From Petrimonas sp. IBARAKI (GTDB lineage: Bacteria > Bacteroidota > Bacteroidia > Bacteroidales > Dysgonomonadaceae): DNA of 64,000 nucleotides. The stretch covers positions 2,604,001 through 2,668,000 of the forward strand of contig AP018040.2 in assembly GCA_002356435.2 (NCBI GenBank), given 5' to 3'. The position numbers and the translations under genes were made by a program. The notes below the pieces were generated by a model. It saw only the letters and a list, made by a program, of their open reading frames with translations, had not been told where the DNA came from and ran no database searches. Numbering within the stretch: the first letter of the stretch is position 1; each line of letters starts with the position of its first letter. Shown here one piece after another: positions 36,337 through 44,893 of the stretch.

Positions 36337-37848
36337 TTAGGATTTTATACCCAACACGGACAAAATACTTTCAACATACTTTCTGTCGTTAGATAGTTTG
36401 GGAACTTTATTTTGCCCACCCGTTTTCTCCCTGAATTTCATCCATTTATAAAAATCTCCCGGTTCCAGCATACGCACTACAGGCTTACCAAGAGACAGGT
36501 TGTATGAGCGTTTGGCCTCGTAATCGGAGTTCAGCTTTTTCAGGTTTTCATCCAAAACAGATTCAAATTGCTTCAAATCAGACGGTTTATCTTCAAACTC
36601 GATAAGCCATTCGTGTGCTCCCCCGTGATTATCGCTGAAGTAGATAGGGGCTACCGTGTATTCGGTCACCTTAGCTCCGGTAATCCGGCAGGCCTCTGTC
36701 AAAGCACGATCGGCATTATCCACAATCAGTTCTTCACCAAAAGCGTTAATAAACTGCTTGGTGCGACCCGTAATCCTGAATAAATACGGATTGGTGGAGG
36801 TAAATTCGATGGTGTCGCCTATTTTGTAACGCCACAAGCCCCCGCTAGTTGAAATCACCAACGCGTACTGCTTCCCAATCTCCACATCAGCCAGCGTCAG
36901 AGCCTGAGAACACTCTTTGTCCCACTCTTCCGCGGGAAGAAATTCGTAGAAAACCTCATTATCCAGCAACAGCAACATATCGTTGGATTTGCTCGAATAC
37001 TGAACGCCAAAGAACCCTTCAGAGGCATTGTATGTTTCCCAGTAACGCATTTTCTTCGTAGGAATCAGTTTTTCATATTGCTCGCGAAACGGGCCGAAAC
37101 TCACTCCCCCGTGAAAGAATACCTCTAAATTTTTCCACAGGTCGGGAAGTGGCTTGCCGGTATCCTCCACAATTTTTTTCAACAACACCATCATCCACGA
37201 CGGGACTCCCAAAAATGCCCGGATATCTTCCTTTACTGCGTAATCCGACAGTTTCTTCAATTTTTCCTCCCAATCGGGAAGTAAGGCAATCTCTTCGGGT
37301 GTTCGTGCCAGCTTGGCTATAAAAGGGAGGTTTTTCATTAAGATAGCAGAAATATCACCGGTGAACGTACTGTCACCAATATTGTTAATTTGCTGACTTC
37401 CTCCCAACACCAGCGTTTTGCCAAGAAAAAACTCCGTATCGGGATAGTTGTTTGTGTACAGGCCAAGCATATGATATCCGCACCTGTAATGACAATGCTC
37501 CAACGACTCCTGTGTTACGGGAATATATTTGCTCTTGTCTTCAGTGGTTCCGCTCGACATGGCAAACCACTTTACAGGCGAGTCCCAAAGCACATTTTGC
37601 TGCCTGTCTCTAATTATTTTATCAAGATAAGGCCGTAAATCTTCATAAGAAGTAACAGGAACTTTTTTCTGAAAATCGGAAACCGTAAGAATATCCCCAA
37701 ACTGATTTTCTGCACCGTAAAGCGTATTTCGTCCGTGCTCCAACAGGTATGAAAATATTTTCTCTTGCGTAGCGACGGGATGGTCGATGAATTTTTCGAC
37801 TGACTTATAATAGGATTTAAAAACGGCTCTTGTAATTTGCTTGATCAT
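36337..37848 (-). CDS. GH3-type acyl-acid amide synthetase (auxin-responsive GH3 family)
   Basis: ATG 37848 (two codons inside a TTG-started frame) gives 503 residues. The family joins adenylate-forming enzymes, and the ATP loop MSSGTTEDKSKYIP sits at 97-110. FHGGVSFGPFREQYE, YNASEGFFGVQ and GLWRYKIGDTIEFTS are further GH3 marks. Plant members couple acyl acids to amino acids; the bacterial substrate is unknown. A minus-strand -7 box TACCTTTG is at 37877-37884. It stands alone. Confidence 0.9.
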   Translation of the reverse strand: MIKQITRAVFKSYYKSVEKFIDHPVATQEKIFSYLLEHGRNTLYGAENQFGDILTVSDFQKKVPVTSYEDLRPYLDKIIRDRQQNVLWDSPVKWFAMSSGTTEDKSKYIPVTQESLEHCHYRCGYHMLGLYTNNYPDTEFFLGKTLVLGGSQQINNIGDSTFTGDISAILMKNLPFIAKLARTPEEIALLPDWEEKLKKLSDYAVKEDIRAFLGVPSWMMVLLKKIVEDTGKPLPDLWKNLEVFFHGGVSFGPFREQYEKLIPTKKMRYWETYNASEGFFGVQYSSKSNDMLLLLDNEVFYEFLPAEEWDKECSQALTLADVEIGKQYALVISTSGGLWRYKIGDTIEFTSTNPYLFRITGRTKQFINAFGEELIVDNADRALTEACRITGAKVTEYTVAPIYFSDNHGGAHEWLIEFEDKPSDLKQFESVLDENLKKLNSDYEAKRSYNLSLGKPVVRMLEPGDFYKWMKFREKTGGQNKVPKLSNDRKYVESILSVLGIKS

Positions 37849-37948
37849 CCACAATGATGTTTATGATTTGACGGCACAAAGGTAAGAAGGACTTTTTGAA
37901 AATTGACCATTAAAAAATTTTGAAAACATAAAAAAAGTAAAAAGAAGG

Positions 37949-38581
37949 TCAAGGCTGTTTTTTCATCTCCAAGTCAAAACCCAACAACATACCATCGTAG
38001 AGATCAGCCATGGCAGCCAGAATTTCAACGGAATTATTCTTGGTGAACATGCTCAGGGTTTTCATCATTTGAAGAAAACTATCGGCATCAAACAGCAGTT
38101 TTAACCCCGAACCCGACCGGTGAACATGGGCCGTCATACGTCCCAAACCACGCATATAACTCATGGAAAGGACTTTCTTTTCTTCGTCTAATCTAAACTT
38201 ACCCGAAAGCTTCAATAAACCCAGTTTCGCAGAGTAAGTGCTGTCCTCCTTAAAAGTAAAATCGCACTTCTCCTCGCTGATCCCGATCTTCATACAGTAT
38301 TCGTTAAACGTTTTCTCTACTTGTGAGGCTACTACTGCACCGCCGGCTTTTTTCAACAGGTTCTCGGTTTCGAACGTACAGGCAGTACCCTTATATCCCC
38401 AGTCACCTATCAGGTCTTTATCCGACAATGATGAATTTGCAAACAGGCTCCATACTTGCTGAAACACGTTCTTCGATTCCACTTTTTCCTGAGCCGAAAC
38501 GCTGAAAAAGAGGGTAGACAATGAGAAAATAAAAACGACAACTTGTGGTTTTTTAATCAGGGGTATGTTAAAGGCATTCAT
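37949..38581 (-). CDS. DUF4923 family secreted protein
   Basis: ATG 38581 gives 210 residues; a GTG at 38590 that overlaps the upstream stop by one base is an alternative. A signal peptide ends at FFSVSAQ. The mature part contains LIGDWGYKGTACTFETENLL, a mid-region FTFKEDSTYSAKLGLLKLSG and LSMSYMRGLGRMTAHVHRSG, matching DUF4923 of Bacteroidales, a lipocalin-like domain of unknown role. It is directly behind the Crp/Fnr gene, likely translationally linked. Confidence 0.8.
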   Translation of the reverse strand: MNAFNIPLIKKPQVVVFIFSLSTLFFSVSAQEKVESKNVFQQVWSLFANSSLSDKDLIGDWGYKGTACTFETENLLKKAGGAVVASQVEKTFNEYCMKIGISEEKCDFTFKEDSTYSAKLGLLKLSGKFRLDEEKKVLSMSYMRGLGRMTAHVHRSGSGLKLLFDADSFLQMMKTLSMFTKNNSVEILAAMADLYDGMLLGFDLEMKKQP

Positions 38582-38589
38582 CAGCGCCA

Positions 38590-39291
38590 CTATCCTATTT
38601 TGCTTATTTTCAGTAGTTTATCCTCATCGATTATTTTTATCTTTCTCCCGTCGAGAGAAATGATGCGCTCGTTCACAAAGTTGGCGAGCGTTCTGATAGC
38701 ATTGGCTGTGGTCATGTTGGAAAGATTGGCCAGATCTTCGCGAGCCAGATAAATATTTATGGTTGCACCGTCTTCTTCCAGGCCGTAGCTTTCTTTCAGG
38801 AAGATAAGCGATTCAGCAAGCCTTCCCCTGACGTGTTTTTGGGTAAGATTGACCACCCGGTTATCGGCGACCCCCAGATCACAAGACAGCATCTGGATGA
38901 AAAACAGTGCCAGGTTACCGTTTTCTCTCAACATATCTTCGATCAGCTCCATCGAAATAAAACAAACGGTTGAAGCCTCAAAGGCCGAAGCGGCAGTAAC
39001 ATAAGGTTCCCGTGCAAAAAAAGCGCGGTAGCCGAAATACTGGATGGGGCGGATCATCCGGATAATCTGCGTCCTTCCACCTACGCCGCTCTTATAAATT
39101 TTCACTTTCCCCTTAAGCAGACACATCAAATCGAGGGGTTGTTCCTCTTCAATGTATATAGTTTCATTTTTCTTATAATGAACAAACCGGGCATTTTTCT
39201 TGATCTGTTCACGTTCCTCTTCCGAGAGCACACGCCAGATATCTGCCAAAGTGGATGATAAATCAATTATTTCCTTTGCTTTTCTGCCCAT
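38590..39291 (-). CDS. Crp/Fnr-family transcriptional regulator
   Basis: The 233-residue protein has an N-terminal cyclic-nucleotide-binding-type beta-roll (YIEEEQPLDLMCLLKGKVKI, IRPIQYFGYRAFFAREPYVT), a dimer helix and a C-terminal winged helix (HVRGRLAESLIFLKESYG, LAREDLANLSNMTTANAIRT). No N-terminal cysteine cluster of Fnr is present, so the effector is unknown. Possible minus-strand -7 boxes are TAGTTTTG (39301-39308) and TATTTTTG (39321-39328). A 14-bp dyad about 100 nt upstream could be its own operator. Confidence 0.92.
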   Translation of the reverse strand: MGRKAKEIIDLSSTLADIWRVLSEEEREQIKKNARFVHYKKNETIYIEEEQPLDLMCLLKGKVKIYKSGVGGRTQIIRMIRPIQYFGYRAFFAREPYVTAASAFEASTVCFISMELIEDMLRENGNLALFFIQMLSCDLGVADNRVVNLTQKHVRGRLAESLIFLKESYGLEEDGATINIYLAREDLANLSNMTTANAIRTLANFVNERIISLDGRKIKIIDEDKLLKISKIG

Positions 39292-39386
39292 CACATGTTA
39301 CAAAACTATGTTATAAAGCACAAAAATAAGAAATTATTCACTCAAAAAATAAATAAACCGTCAAAAACTTGAGAATTAAGGGATGA

Positions 39387-39417
39387 AAGGTGTCATTTTT
39401 GACATTATTTACACCTT
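39387..39417. promoter_or_regulatory. Nested dyads between the Crp/Fnr gene and the DUF5686 gene
   Basis: TGTCA-TTTT-TGACA (39391-39404) is a perfect dyad with the 4-nt spacing of Fnr-type sites. It lies inside a second inverted repeat AAGGTGT/ACACCTT (39387-39393 and 39411-39417). The position between divergent genes fits an operator bound by the adjacent Crp/Fnr regulator. Confidence 0.4.
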
Positions 39418-39488
39418 GAGCACAATTAAACCGGGTGCTTTGTAAAAAAATTTACCCCGATTAAAATCATTCTGTTTTCAAAATTAAG

Positions 39489-39496
39489 TAGATTTG
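39489..39496 (+). promoter_or_regulatory. -7 promoter box for the DUF5686 gene
   Basis: TAGATTTG matches TAnnTTTG and ends 10 nt before the ATG, so any leader would be very short. No TTTG is seen at the -33 distance. Confidence 0.45.
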
Positions 39497-39506
39497 CAAC
39501 TTAGAA

Positions 39507-41666
39507 ATGAGAATAAGATCGGGCATATTGATTTTGTCGATTTTTATAACTTCAAGCATGTTTAGCCAGACTGCGATTCCGCTTGATACCGTTTTGAAAA
39601 GATCGATGAGTGCGGCAGAAAAATACAACGGATTGGTTGAAAATTACACGGCCGATGTTTATATGCGTACTTATGTGGAAACATTGAAAAAAAATTTCCT
39701 CTTTAAGTACACTCACCTTGTGCCCCGATTCGTACTTCACGATCCGAAATCAGACGAAGCCTTGATTGAAACCCTAAGCACACTGAGCTTCACCTATCCG
39801 AATAATTACCTGCAGGATATCAAAAACGTGACCGGGACGCTGACAGGCAAAAAAGACATCGACATGATTCCCTTTTACCTGCTGAACATCAACGTCTACG
39901 GAGAAACAACAAACACCGAAAGTTTCTTTATGCCCGTCCGGTTTTCTACTGCCAGGTACTATACCTACCACCTGAGGCAAATGCAGTTTGAAAATAACAA
40001 GACTTATTACACCGTAGAATTTAATCCGATATACAGCAATCAAAAACTGCTAAAGGGCCATTTTGTAATTGAAAGCGGCACCTGGCGCATTGTGCATTTC
40101 AGCGCCGAAGGCGTGGAATCTTTCTCTAATTTCTCGTTTGAAATAACAATGGGCAACACATGGATAACCAATTACTTACCAGTACATTTCGTGATTTATC
40201 ATACAGCAAACTACCTGGGAAATGTAGTGGCAAGCCGACACCTTGCCTCCATGAATTACAACAATGTTGTTCTGCGGGTAAATGAGAAAAAAGAAAAGAT
40301 ACTAAACATCAGCGATTTCTTCAGGGTAAGATTAGACTCCGTTCCGGTCAACAACGATTCGGTTTTTTGGGCACAAAACAGGGCTATACCCCTACAAGCC
40401 AGGGAGGTGGAAGTTATCAGGAATTATGAAAAAACGAATCAGCAAAAACCGGCCGAAGAGAAGGTCGACATTTCACAGCAAAACGGCAAAAGGGTACAAC
40501 AGTTTGCACAGCGGATGGTTATGGATTCGCGGTATAAAATAAAATCCACCATGATCGGGTATAGCGGACTGTTGAACCCGTTGATGCTGGGATATTCATC
40601 GATCGACGGAGTGACGTACAGGCAAAAACTCTCTTTCAATTTCGATTTGAAAAGGAGCAGAACATTCAAAGTAAATGCATTTGCCGGTTATATGTTCAGA
40701 CGTAAAGAGTTTTTCACCGACGTAACCAGCACTTGGAATTACGAACCTTTTTATCACGGCAACGTTTCCTTATCGGCAGGGATAGGAAACCCCACCTACA
40801 GTTCATTATTCATCCATGAAATACAAAAAAACCTGCAAAACAGCGGTATCAAGTTCGAAGATATTTCCGTAAATTACTTCAAGGATTATTACGTGAAATT
40901 ATTCAACGACTATGAACTATTCAACGGTTTTGTATCTACGATCGGCATTGAATACCACATCCGACAACCCAAAAAAAACGGTCAACCGTTATTATCCCCT
41001 GTCACCCTAGAAAGTAATCCGATAGAAAATATCCTTGTCACAAAGAAGGCGTTTGCGCCTTACCTGAGGCTCAGCTGGACTCCGGAACAATATTACCGTT
41101 ATGAAGGACGCCAAAAAATTTACGTCCGCTCCCGGTTTCCTACTTTCAAGATAGAACTCTCAAGAAGCTACCGGAATGTTTTTGGTAGCACATCACAATA
41201 CAACCGGGTGGAGTTCGACATGAGCCAGAATATTCCTCTCGGGCCGATGAGTTCATTTAAGTATCGAGTGGGTGCAGGACGGTTTGTTAACCAGAGCACT
41301 GAATATTTTGCCGATTTTACCTTCTTTGCCAAAAATAACTTTCCCGACAACTGGCAAGACGGCATAGGTGGGACATTCAGTTTGCTGAACCGCCACCTGT
41401 ACAACGCTTCCGACTCTTATGTGCAGGGACATATTATGCTTGAGACCCCTTTTCTTATCATCCGGAACATTCCTTTAATCTCTGATTACATCAACCGGGA
41501 ACGTTTGTACATAAGCCAGCTTTATACCCCCTACATTGTTTCGTACACTGAATTTGGATACGGTGTCGGCAACCGGTTTTTCAAAACTGCAAATGCTGCG
41601 ATTTTCTGCTCGTTTCATAAAACCAAATTCAGGGAAATCGGCGTCAAGGCATCTTTCGAGCTGTAA
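39507..41666 (+). CDS. DUF5686 family outer-membrane protein
   Basis: The 719-residue protein has a signal peptide ending SSMFSQ. The N-terminal half (DVYMRTYVETLKKNFLFKYT, LNINVYGETTNTESFFMPVR) and a barrel-like C-terminal half (FKVNAFAGYMFRRKEFFTDV, YRVGAGRFVNQSTEYFADFT) match the DUF5686 family of Bacteroidota. Many relatives carry an N-terminal carboxypeptidase-regulatory-like domain; this one does not. The function is unknown; an outer-membrane barrel is likely. Confidence 0.85.
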   Translation: MRIRSGILILSIFITSSMFSQTAIPLDTVLKRSMSAAEKYNGLVENYTADVYMRTYVETLKKNFLFKYTHLVPRFVLHDPKSDEALIETLSTLSFTYPNNYLQDIKNVTGTLTGKKDIDMIPFYLLNINVYGETTNTESFFMPVRFSTARYYTYHLRQMQFENNKTYYTVEFNPIYSNQKLLKGHFVIESGTWRIVHFSAEGVESFSNFSFEITMGNTWITNYLPVHFVIYHTANYLGNVVASRHLASMNYNNVVLRVNEKKEKILNISDFFRVRLDSVPVNNDSVFWAQNRAIPLQAREVEVIRNYEKTNQQKPAEEKVDISQQNGKRVQQFAQRMVMDSRYKIKSTMIGYSGLLNPLMLGYSSIDGVTYRQKLSFNFDLKRSRTFKVNAFAGYMFRRKEFFTDVTSTWNYEPFYHGNVSLSAGIGNPTYSSLFIHEIQKNLQNSGIKFEDISVNYFKDYYVKLFNDYELFNGFVSTIGIEYHIRQPKKNGQPLLSPVTLESNPIENILVTKKAFAPYLRLSWTPEQYYRYEGRQKIYVRSRFPTFKIELSRSYRNVFGSTSQYNRVEFDMSQNIPLGPMSSFKYRVGAGRFVNQSTEYFADFTFFAKNNFPDNWQDGIGGTFSLLNRHLYNASDSYVQGHIMLETPFLIIRNIPLISDYINRERLYISQLYTPYIVSYTEFGYGVGNRFFKTANAAIFCSFHKTKFREIGVKASFEL

Positions 41667-41674
41667 CCTACTGC

Positions 41675-41833
41675 TTACGAGTGGCCTCCTGCTACTATAC
41701 GCATCACTTTAAAGCCTATGACAAAAAACCGCACTGTCTGATACAAAATGCAGGTTCGCCAGAATTTTGTCCAGCCTGTGGGAACCGTGGCAAACGATTC
41801 CAGGCTATAGGGTATTGTATTTTTATTATCCAT
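41675..41833 (-). CDS. Small 52-residue protein following the SQR-like flavoprotein gene
   Basis: This short frame runs from ATG 41833 to TAA 41675, 27 nt after the flavoprotein stop on the same strand. It begins MDNKNTIPYSLESFATVPTG, followed by WTKFWRTCILYQTVRFFVIG and FKVMRIVAGGHS. The second half is an aromatic and basic amphipathic helix suited to a membrane surface. The only Cys is in the middle of it. The tail of the flavoprotein is similarly aromatic (HWFKLIMHYMFLYK), so the small protein may help dock it to the membrane (inference). I do not recognise a named family. Confidence 0.6.
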   Translation of the reverse strand: MDNKNTIPYSLESFATVPTGWTKFWRTCILYQTVRFFVIGFKVMRIVAGGHS

Positions 41834-41860
41834 ATCCGTGTTTTCTAATGGTTATCGAAA

Positions 41861-43318
41861 TCATTCAGGAATCAGCCACCAAAAAGGGTTTGCCTTTGCC
41901 TTGTATAAAAACATATAGTGCATAATCAGCTTAAACCAATGTCCAGCAAGTCCTATTTCGCCTAAGGTATAACGGAGGTTCCTGCCCCATTTCGGATATT
42001 TTTCCCAATCGGGGACAATAGGAAAAACCGTCATTGATGCGGCCTTCCCTTTCTTTATTCCAAATCCGGCAGAGATAACGCAGGCAGCCCCCATACGTGC
42101 CATGGAAGCCTTGTGTTTGTACTCGCGTCTGCCTGTTTTAATCCTGTCGGCAATATTTTCAGCAACCACTTTTCCGATAACCCCCGAAGGCATTCCTGTA
42201 CGGGGAGCAGTGGCTGAGATTGCCGTTCCTTTCGTGCTCACCATGGGTTTAGAAATAGCATGCGGAGGAGCAAACGCAATCCCAGTAGCAAAAACATTGT
42301 TGTAAGTGGGGTTCTCGTAGATAGAAGGCCAATCCGATGGTTTCCATTCACTGTAGGGTTTTAACGTATAATCGGCATCCACCTTGAGAAACCCGTTTGC
42401 GGCAAACAGAACTGTTGTTATATCGTCTCCACTTTTGTTATAAGCCTTTAAACCAACTCCTGCAAAACCGGGGATGAGCATGGCAAAATCAAACTCTTTG
42501 GTCAATTCTTCTCCCGCCAGTGTCTCGTAATGGATTATTCCCGGTTCAATTTTCTTGACTCCCGCGCCCACAGTCCAGGTAATGCCATACTCAGTGAAGA
42601 GCGACTCGGCAAGAATCTTGGTAGGGGTAATGTAACCGCTTCGTTTTATAAAAGCCCCTCCCATACCGAAATCGCCTAATTCATATTCGTTGGAGATCCA
42701 ACTTATTTCTGCCAGATGATCGAGTTTCCTCCGGGCTACCTCAAATGCGATGTTTAACGCAAATTCAAAAGCCGCTCCCTGACAAGTGGCCAGAGGATGT
42801 CCCGTTCCGACAACTATCCGCTGCCTTTCGCCTTTTTCCATTTTGGCAAAACAGGCTTGTAGGTGCTCCCACGTCAAGGCCGCATGTTGATAAGTACATA
42901 CGGAATCGGTGTAAAATTCCGGCCCCAGACCCTCGGTGGCTCCAAAATTAAGCTTGGGTCCGGTAGCGTTAATCAGGTAATCGTATTCCAGGATTTCCTC
43001 CCGGTCTTTTCTATCTTCAGAAACATACCTGATTTTCACAAATCCCTTATCGGTTTCCGCATTTCCTTCGGGATGAATGGAGAGCGCCAGCGCCTGCTTA
43101 AAAACAATGTGGTTCTTTTTATAAACCGGAGCCAGTTCGAAAATAACTTGTTTTACTTTCATTAAACCGATTCCAACCCAGATATTGGAAGGAACCCACT
43201 GGTAGTAGGCATTTGGGCTGACAACCACTACTTCGTGTTCTTTTCCCAATTTCCGTCTTGCCGACAATGCCGCTGTGTGGCCGGATATACCGGCGCCTAA
43301 GATGAGTAATCTTGCCAT
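41861..43318 (-). CDS. Sulfide:quinone oxidoreductase-like FAD-dependent flavoprotein
   Basis: The 485-residue protein has the dinucleotide site LLILGAGISGHTAAL at 3-17, a second segment RIVVGTGHPLATCQGAAFEF with a candidate redox Cys, NNVFATGIAFAPP typical of SQR/NDH-2 relatives, and a conserved ARMGAACVISAGFGIKKGKA. The C-terminus is aromatic and amphipathic, as in monotopic membrane enzymes that reduce quinone. It most resembles the type III SQR branch, but NADH dehydrogenase-like activity cannot be excluded. A minus-strand -7 box TACATTTG is at 43366-43373. Confidence 0.8.
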   Translation of the reverse strand: MARLLILGAGISGHTAALSARRKLGKEHEVVVVSPNAYYQWVPSNIWVGIGLMKVKQVIFELAPVYKKNHIVFKQALALSIHPEGNAETDKGFVKIRYVSEDRKDREEILEYDYLINATGPKLNFGATEGLGPEFYTDSVCTYQHAALTWEHLQACFAKMEKGERQRIVVGTGHPLATCQGAAFEFALNIAFEVARRKLDHLAEISWISNEYELGDFGMGGAFIKRSGYITPTKILAESLFTEYGITWTVGAGVKKIEPGIIHYETLAGEELTKEFDFAMLIPGFAGVGLKAYNKSGDDITTVLFAANGFLKVDADYTLKPYSEWKPSDWPSIYENPTYNNVFATGIAFAPPHAISKPMVSTKGTAISATAPRTGMPSGVIGKVVAENIADRIKTGRREYKHKASMARMGAACVISAGFGIKKGKAASMTVFPIVPDWEKYPKWGRNLRYTLGEIGLAGHWFKLIMHYMFLYKAKANPFWWLIPE

Positions 43319-43419
43319 AGTATTTCTTGGATTAGTTAAACATTGAAGATTAAGACATATTGCTGCAAATGTAGCAATAAAACTTTTGTTTATAACGACT
43401 TAAGTACTCTTTTTTTCGT

Positions 43420-44766
43420 TTATCGCATTTCATCGTAATAGGTAAGCACTTCCGGTTTCTCCAACCGGCTTTTGAGCCATTCCCCTATCTTGTTCTTATC
43501 GGCAGTACGCAATGTGTTTCGGGACACGGTAAAAATAACAAGCGGGGTTCTGTTGCTGCGAAGAATACTGTCTTTTCGCATAAAGTAAGAAAAAGTTTCC
43601 GTATAAGAACAACCGTTTATCTGCGGATACAACGGTTGTATTTCCGATAACAGCTTTTCTCCCAAAGCAGGAATATTCCGAATGCTGTCTATTCTGTTTT
43701 CAGCTTGCCTTAAGGCAAACGTCGTAGCATTCAGCCTGTTGTTTAGGATTTCGGTCTCCGACTGGTACCTTCTTGTATTTTCCTGTACGAAGGAAGCCTC
43801 AAAACCCTGGCTGATGCTTAATTTTGCTGTATCGATTTTGTTAAAAAAAGCCACCAGTTTAATGGAATCGATGTGTTTCGGGGAAAGTCCGTAGCCATTA
43901 TACACCAGATCCACATTTTTATTTGATGGATTAATGTTGCTTTTTTGGAGGTAATTCCCCTCCACTACCGACACCTGACTGATGAAATATTCGGCATGCT
44001 GGCTAAAATTTTCATTCTGCACGAGTTGATATCCGAAATAGACACTCGGAACTAACGTGATAAGAATTACGGCTGTAAGGGCTCGATTTACCCGCTTCTT
44101 TCTGTCGGGATCGACAATGCTTCTGATGGGAAACTTCAGGTATTGACACACAATCAATGCCGCAAAGGCAATAAAAACCGTATTGATCGTGAAGAGGTAC
44201 AGGGCTCCGAAGAAAAAGTTGAATTGTAGCGTGGCCAATCCGTACCCGGCAGTACAGATAGGCGGCATAAGTGCTGTAGCTATAGCTACTCCGGGAATAA
44301 CATTACCTTTAAGCTTACTGCTGATGGCCACAATACCGGCTAACCCACCGAAAAGAGCAATCAAAACATCGTAGATAGTGGGGCTGGTCCGGGCCAACAA
44401 TTCCGAATGAGCTTCATTTATCGGAGAAAGGAAAAAATAGAGTGCGGAGGTGAGCAGGCTTACCCCTACAGCATAGATAAAGTTTTTAAGCGACCGCCTG
44501 AAAAGATAAAAATCGTAAGTTGCCAAACTATACCCCATCCCGTTTATTGGACCCATCAACGGAGAGATAAGCATAGCGCCGATAATTACAGCCGTAGAAT
44601 TCATGTTCAATCCCACCGATGCTACCACAATGGCAAACATCAAGATCCAGAGGTTGGTCCCCCTGAACTGAATCCCTTTTTCTATTTCTGCATGAATGGT
44701 TTCGTAATCCTCCAACTCTGAACGAAGATTAAAAATTGTAACGATTTTCCGGACTTGTTTCTCCAT
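43420..44766 (-). CDS. DUF389 family membrane protein
   Basis: The 448-residue protein carries the DUF389 membrane domain: FRGTNLWILMFAIVVASVGL, NSTAVIIGAMLISPLMGPIN, LFGGLAGIVAISSKLKGNVI and PGVAIATALMPPICTAGYGL. About six membrane segments are followed by a soluble C-terminal region of 220 residues with a coiled-coil stretch (TRRYQSETEILNNRLNATTF). Function is unknown. It follows the PspC gene in the same direction but is separated by a terminator. Confidence 0.88.
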   Translation of the reverse strand: MEKQVRKIVTIFNLRSELEDYETIHAEIEKGIQFRGTNLWILMFAIVVASVGLNMNSTAVIIGAMLISPLMGPINGMGYSLATYDFYLFRRSLKNFIYAVGVSLLTSALYFFLSPINEAHSELLARTSPTIYDVLIALFGGLAGIVAISSKLKGNVIPGVAIATALMPPICTAGYGLATLQFNFFFGALYLFTINTVFIAFAALIVCQYLKFPIRSIVDPDRKKRVNRALTAVILITLVPSVYFGYQLVQNENFSQHAEYFISQVSVVEGNYLQKSNINPSNKNVDLVYNGYGLSPKHIDSIKLVAFFNKIDTAKLSISQGFEASFVQENTRRYQSETEILNNRLNATTFALRQAENRIDSIRNIPALGEKLLSEIQPLYPQINGCSYTETFSYFMRKDSILRSNRTPLVIFTVSRNTLRTADKNKIGEWLKSRLEKPEVLTYYDEMR

Positions 44767-44825
44767 AGCTATGCGGTTGTTTTTACAAAACTACAAAAAA
44801 AGGAAAATCCCTCCTCTTTTTCAAC

Positions 44826-44855
44826 AAAAAAACAGCCGGAAAAAACGTCCGGCTG
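44826..44855 (-). terminator. Terminator after the PspC-domain gene
   Basis: On the minus strand CAGCCGGA and TCCGGCTG (44848-44855 and 44833-44840) form a perfect 8-bp stem with a 7-nt loop, followed by seven T (44826-44832). Confidence 0.85.
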
Positions 44856-44893
44856 CTTTTGAACACATGAAGTTATTAATGCAAAAGTAAAAC

